Below, in pieces: positions 41,781 through 44,771 of a stretch of DNA of 44,771 nucleotides (position 1 is the stretch's first letter; the number at the start of each line of letters is the position of its first letter). Where the stretch lies: NCBI RefSeq assembly GCF_000282375.1, contig NZ_AKJK01000099.1, positions 1 through 44,771 on the forward strand, read 5' to 3'. The notes beneath the pieces are model-generated. The model was not told the DNA's origin. It saw only the letters and a list, made by a program, of their open reading frames with translations, and ran no database searches. The translations under genes were made by a program, and so were the position numbers. The DNA comes from Pseudomonas sp. GM50. Its GTDB lineage: Bacteria; Pseudomonadota; Gammaproteobacteria; Pseudomonadales; Pseudomonadaceae.

Positions 41781-41813
41781 TTCGCTAACCGCCATTGTGT
41801 TCGATAATCGCCC
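41781..41813 (+). promoter_or_regulatory. Candidate PcaR-like operator: two direct repeats at a -35/-10 pair
   Basis: TTCGCTAACCGCC (41781-41793) and TTCGATAATCGCC (41801-41813) agree at 11 of 13 positions and are exactly 20 bp apart. The second, read with its preceding G, matches the P. putida PcaR box (GTTCGATAATCGCAC, from memory of the literature) at 14 of 15 positions. It contains GATAAT, a good -10; the first copy falls at the -35 position. PcaR, an IclR-family protein, is known to cover both elements of pca promoters. Confidence 0.6.
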
Positions 41814-41818
41814 GCAAA

Positions 41819-41832
41819 ACTAACCGGATAGT
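41819..41832. promoter_or_regulatory. CCGG-centred palindrome (candidate TetR operator)
   Basis: ACTAACCGGATAGT is a 14-bp palindrome with a single mismatched pair, lying just after the candidate -10 box. Its size and place suit a repressor operator for the TetR gene downstream of quiC1. Confidence 0.4.
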
Positions 41833-41894
41833 ACACTTTGAATTGCTGTGTGGATTCGTCAAGCCAATAATTTGCCCAAGACAAACGCTACCCC

Positions 41895-41989
41895 TGTAGG
41901 AGCTGCCGAAGGCTGCGATCTTTTGATCCTGATTCTGGCGCCTCACCTTTCGCTGAAGTCAAAAGATCGCAGCCTTCGGCAGCTCCTAC
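41895..41989. repeat. REP doublet with 31-bp perfect arms (third family)
   Basis: The arms 41896-41926 and 41959-41989 are exact inverse copies, 31 bp each, opening GTAGGAGCTGCCGAAGGCTG. The sequence differs from the other REP families in this window. It lies 39 bp before quiC1 and would be inside its leader RNA if transcription starts near 41815. Confidence 0.9.
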
Positions 41990-42028
41990 GCCCTGACGAG
42001 AAATTTCCCCACCACCGGGAGTCCATAC

Positions 42029-43930
42029 ATGCAGCGTTCCATTGCCACCGTTTCCTTGAGCGGCACCCTGCCGGAAAAACTCGAAGCCATTGCCGCCGCC
42101 GGTTTTGACGGGGTGGAGATTTTCGAGAATGACCTTCTCTACTACGATGGCAGCCCGCGGGAAATCAAACAGATGTGCGCCGATCTCGGGATCGCGATTA
42201 CGCTGTTTCAACCCTTTCGGGATTTCGAAGGTTGCCGCCGCGATCGCCTGCCGCGCAATCTGGAGCGGGCCGAGCGCAAGTTCGATTTGATGCAGGAACT
42301 GGGCACCGACCTGGTGCTGGTGTGCAGCAACGCCTCGGCCGATTCCATCGGTGATGAGCAGACCCTGATTGATGATTTGCACCAGCTGGCCGAACGGGCC
42401 GGTATTCGTGGCCTGCGGATCGGCTATGAAGCGCTGGCCTGGGGCCGGCATGTGAACACTTGGCAACAGGTGTGGAACATCGTTCGCCAGGCGGATCATC
42501 CGAGCCTCGGCGTGTTGCTGGACAGTTTTCATACGCTGTCGCTCAAGGGCGACCCGAGCGCTATCGCCGAGATTCCCGGTGACAAGATTTTCTTCGTGCA
42601 AATGGCCGACGCGCCGATCCTGGCCATGGATGTGCTGGAGTGGAGCCGACACTTCCGCTGTTTCCCGGGCCAGGGCGAATTCGATCTGCCGGGCTTCCTC
42701 GCGCCGATCATCAAGAGCGGCTACAGCGGTCCGCTGTCGCTGGAGATTTTCAACGATGGCTTCCGCGCCGCACCGCCACGGGCTAACGCTGCCGACGGCT
42801 TGCGTTCGTTGCTGTACCTGGAAGAGAAAACCCGCCAACGTCTGGAGCAGGAAGCCACTCCTGTGGCCAATCGCGACATTCTGTTCGATACCCCAGGCGC
42901 CAGCGAATACAACGGCATCGAGTTCCTCGAATTCGCCGTGGACGAAAGCCTCGGCGCCAAGCTCTCCCATTGGCTCGAACGGCTGGGTTTCGTCAAGGCC
43001 GGGCAACACCGCTCCAAAAGTGTCAGCCTGTTGCGTCAGGGCGATATCAACCTGATCCTCAACTCCGAACCTTATTCCTTCGCCCACAGTTTTTTCGAGG
43101 CCCATGGCCCATCGCTGTGCGCCACCGCCGTGCGGGTCAAGGACAGCGCCAGTGCGCTGGCCCGTGCCGTTGCATACAAGGGCCAGCCCTATCGCGGACT
43201 CGTTGGCCCCAATGAGCTTGAACTGGCAGCGGTGCGTGCGCCGGACGGCAGCCTGATTTACCTGGTGGACCAGAACGCCGACGTCTATGGCACCGACTTC
43301 AATCTGCAACCGACGGCCGTGGCTAGCGGTGGTCTCAAGCGCATCGACCACATGGCGATGGCGCTACCGGCCGACAGCCTCGACAGTTGGGTGCTGTTCT
43401 ATAAAAGCCTGCTGGATTTCGAAGCCGACGATGAAGTGGTGCTGCCCGACCCGTATGGTTTGGTGAAGAGTCGCGCATTGCGTAGCCGTTGCAGCTCGAT
43501 CCGTTTGCCGCTGAACATTTCCGAGAACCGCAACACCGCCATCTCACACGCACTGTCGAGTTATCGCGGTTCTGGCGTCCATCACATTGCTTTCGATTGC
43601 GACGACATCTTTGCCGAAGTCAGCCGCGCCAAGGAGGCGGGCGTGCCGCTGCTGGATATCCCGCTCAACTACTACGATGACCTCGCCGCGCGCTTTGATT
43701 TCGACGATGAATTCCTCAGCGAGTTGGCGTATTTCAACGTGCTCTATGACCGCGACGCCCAGGGTGGCGAGCTGTTTCATGTGTACACCGAGCCGTTCGA
43801 AGGGCGGTTCTTCTTTGAAATCATCCAGCGCAAAAACGGCTACGCGGGTTACGGCGCGGCCAACGTCGCGGTGCGACTGGCGGCCATGGCCAAATCGCGA
43901 AGTGGTGGCGTACGTCAGGCAAAGTTGTAG
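42029..43930 (+). CDS. quiC1: 3-Dehydroshikimate dehydratase QuiC1 (AP-endonuclease-like domain fused to HPPD-like domain)
   Basis: A 633-residue two-domain protein. The N-terminal TIM barrel (1-280) is the 3-dehydroshikimate dehydratase that makes protocatechuate from quinate or shikimate; its metal ligands E134, D165, Q191 and E239 are all present. The C-terminal part (about 290-620) is a 4-hydroxyphenylpyruvate-dioxygenase-like double vicinal-oxygen-chelate domain; H441, H519 and E597 occupy the expected metal positions, 78 apart each. P. putida QuiC1 has the same fusion. The function of the C-terminal domain is unclear. GGGAG lies 7 bp before the ATG. It is followed by a TetR gene and divergent from the MFS gene. 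Confidence 0.93.
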   Translation: MQRSIATVSLSGTLPEKLEAIAAAGFDGVEIFENDLLYYDGSPREIKQMCADLGIAITLFQPFRDFEGCRRDRLPRNLERAERKFDLMQELGTDLVLVCSNASADSIGDEQTLIDDLHQLAERAGIRGLRIGYEALAWGRHVNTWQQVWNIVRQADHPSLGVLLDSFHTLSLKGDPSAIAEIPGDKIFFVQMADAPILAMDVLEWSRHFRCFPGQGEFDLPGFLAPIIKSGYSGPLSLEIFNDGFRAAPPRANAADGLRSLLYLEEKTRQRLEQEATPVANRDILFDTPGASEYNGIEFLEFAVDESLGAKLSHWLERLGFVKAGQHRSKSVSLLRQGDINLILNSEPYSFAHSFFEAHGPSLCATAVRVKDSASALARAVAYKGQPYRGLVGPNELELAAVRAPDGSLIYLVDQNADVYGTDFNLQPTAVASGGLKRIDHMAMALPADSLDSWVLFYKSLLDFEADDEVVLPDPYGLVKSRALRSRCSSIRLPLNISENRNTAISHALSSYRGSGVHHIAFDCDDIFAEVSRAKEAGVPLLDIPLNYYDDLAARFDFDDEFLSELAYFNVLYDRDAQGGELFHVYTEPFEGRFFFEIIQRKNGYAGYGAANVAVRLAAMAKSRSGGVRQAKL

Positions 43931-44033
43931 GAAAATCGTAAACACGGGTACAAAACCGCTGCCACATGGCTTCCTTCACTGTGCGCAGCGGCCCATAATC
44001 GCCAGCGTGTGCAGTGATGGCCGTGAGCCCGCA

Positions 44034-44711
44034 ATGACAATAATTTCAGAACTCTCCGTAGCGCCCGAAAAGCCAATTGCCGAGCCTCGCAAGAGTCGCA
44101 AGAACAACCCGGAAAAGACCCGCGAGAACATCCTTCAAGAGGCCATTGTCGAGTTCGTTCAGCAGGGGCTTTCCGGTGCCCGCGTCGATGCGATCGCCGA
44201 GCGCATCCACACCTCCAAGCGCATGATCTATTACTACTTCGGCAGTAAGGAACAGCTCTACGTCGAGGTGCTGGAGAAACTCTACGGGGATATCCGCAGC
44301 ACCGAAAACCGTCTGCACCTGGCCGAATTGGCGCCGGTGGAAGCGATTCGGCGGTTGGTGGAATTCACTTTCGATCACCATGATCGCAACGTCGATTTCG
44401 TGCGTATCGTCTGCATCGAGAACATTCACAATGCTGAATATGTGAAGCGCTCCGATGCGATCAAGGCGATGAACAACACCATCCTCGATTCACTGGGCGA
44501 GATTTTGCGTCGTGGCTGCGAAGAAGGTGTATTTCGCACCGACCTCGATCCATTGGATGTGCATCTGCTGATCAGCTCGTTTTGCTTCTATCGCGTGTCG
44601 AACCGCCATACCTTTGGTGAGATTTTTCAGATCGACTTGCCGGACGAAAGCATCAAGCAGCGTCATCGGGCGATGATTTGCGAGTCGGTTTTGCGATATT
44701 TGCAGGCCTGA
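44034..44711 (+). CDS. TetR family transcriptional regulator
   Basis: A 225-residue TetR-type repressor. After a basic N-terminal tail (PRKSRKNNPEKTRENILQEA) come the helix-turn-helix residues (DAIAERIHTSKRMIYYYFGS, about 55-74) and an all-helical ligand domain (about 95-220). The frame is open far upstream inside quiC1, so the start is set at the ATG at 44034 (MTIISELSVAPEKP); no strong ribosome-binding site is seen. It lies 103 bp after quiC1 on the same strand. As a partner gene of quiC1 and the MFS gene it probably represses the divergent promoters; the ligand could be dehydroshikimate, quinate or protocatechuate. Confidence 0.9.
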   Translation: MTIISELSVAPEKPIAEPRKSRKNNPEKTRENILQEAIVEFVQQGLSGARVDAIAERIHTSKRMIYYYFGSKEQLYVEVLEKLYGDIRSTENRLHLAELAPVEAIRRLVEFTFDHHDRNVDFVRIVCIENIHNAEYVKRSDAIKAMNNTILDSLGEILRRGCEEGVFRTDLDPLDVHLLISSFCFYRVSNRHTFGEIFQIDLPDESIKQRHRAMICESVLRYLQA

Positions 44712-44713
44712 CG

Positions 44714-44771
44714 CCTTCGCGGGCAAGCCTCGCTCCTACAGATATCACTGTCCGTAGGAGCGAGGCTTGCC
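44714..44771. repeat. REP doublet, cut by window end
   Basis: TTCGCGGGCAAGCCTCGCTC followed about 17 bp later by the inverse unit opening CGTAGGAGCGAGGCTTGCC, running off the window. It is of the TAGGAGCGAGGCTTGC family and starts 2 bp after the TetR stop. Confidence 0.85.

Larger units (their letters stand above)
41420..42028. other. Divergent MFS-quiC1 control region
   Basis: This 609-bp gap has, from the MFS side: inverted repeat GACAAGC-GAG-GCTTGTC (41444-41460), arms GATCAATC/GATTGATC (41479-41515), a TTGACG at 41774-41779 on the minus strand with CAACAT 17 bp downstream as a possible MFS promoter, then two PcaR-like repeats (41781-41813), a CCGG-centred palindrome (41819-41832) and a REP doublet (41895-41989) before quiC1. 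No coding frame is credible. Confidence 0.6.

Noticed and set aside
41888..43351. A 487-codon open frame antisense to quiC1
   Set aside because: It starts in quiC1 and ends in the REP doublet; no recognisable domain.
43587..44033. Extended start of the TetR gene inside quiC1
   Set aside because: The upstream part is an off-frame reading of quiC1; the conserved TetR sequence begins after the ATG at 44034.

Overview
The window is ordinary chromosomal DNA from a fluorescent Pseudomonas, most likely the P. fluorescens group. The evidence is high GC with strongly GC-biased third positions, the gene order lnt-corC-ybeY-ybeZ-miaB / hemL-thiE-thiD / ladS / amn / rluE / hrpB, which matches P. aeruginosa PAO1 from memory, and many intergenic REP-type palindromes typical of this group. 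I see no prophage, insertion sequence, CRISPR array, tRNA or rRNA. Genes are densely packed on both strands.

Layout. (1) 1-5414, minus strand: envelope, ribosome and tRNA maturation operon miaB, ybeZ, ybeY, corC, lnt; lnt is cut just before its stop by the window edge. (2) 5549-9577: a DUF1820 protein, a Sel1-repeat protein, and the cofactor operon thiD-thiE-hemL with a terminator. (3) 10008-16724: hybrid sensor kinase LadS, an AidB-like acyl-CoA dehydrogenase, AMP nucleosidase, RluE and a small DUF2788 membrane protein. (4) 16984-20282: an Lrp-type regulator, a structured RNA ending in a strong intrinsic terminator, a DUF6515 exported protein, a cation-diffusion-facilitator pump and a small lipoprotein. 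(5) 20380-31501: HrpB helicase, an EEP-family hydrolase, YciC, DUF2076, a NYN/exonuclease pair, an Lrp regulator divergent from an EamA exporter, RhlE, and a flavoprotein. (6) 31785-38893: a histone-deacetylase-like protein divergent from a GNAT acetyltransferase, tesB plus a HAD phosphatase, an alpha/beta hydrolase coupled to two tandem YpfJ-like zinc metallopeptidases, and an IclR regulator. (7) 39161-44711: accessory catabolic block with a DMT transporter, an MFS transporter, the two-domain 3-dehydroshikimate dehydratase QuiC1 and a TetR regulator.

The most interesting signals are regulatory. The quiC1/MFS intergenic region holds two direct repeats, 20 bp apart, that resemble the PcaR (IclR-family) operator of the protocatechuate pathway. 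This would link dehydroshikimate-to-protocatechuate conversion to the beta-ketoadipate regulator. It also holds a TetR-like palindrome and a REP doublet with 31-bp perfect arms inside the presumed quiC1 leader. Other candidates are the structured RNA at about 17.6-17.78 kb, an 11-bp perfect inverted repeat between the Lrp gene and its divergent exporter, and the tandem metallopeptidase paralogues. About fifteen REP units of three sequence families fill the gaps between genes. No clearly new multi-gene system is evident; most of the window is conserved core genome.
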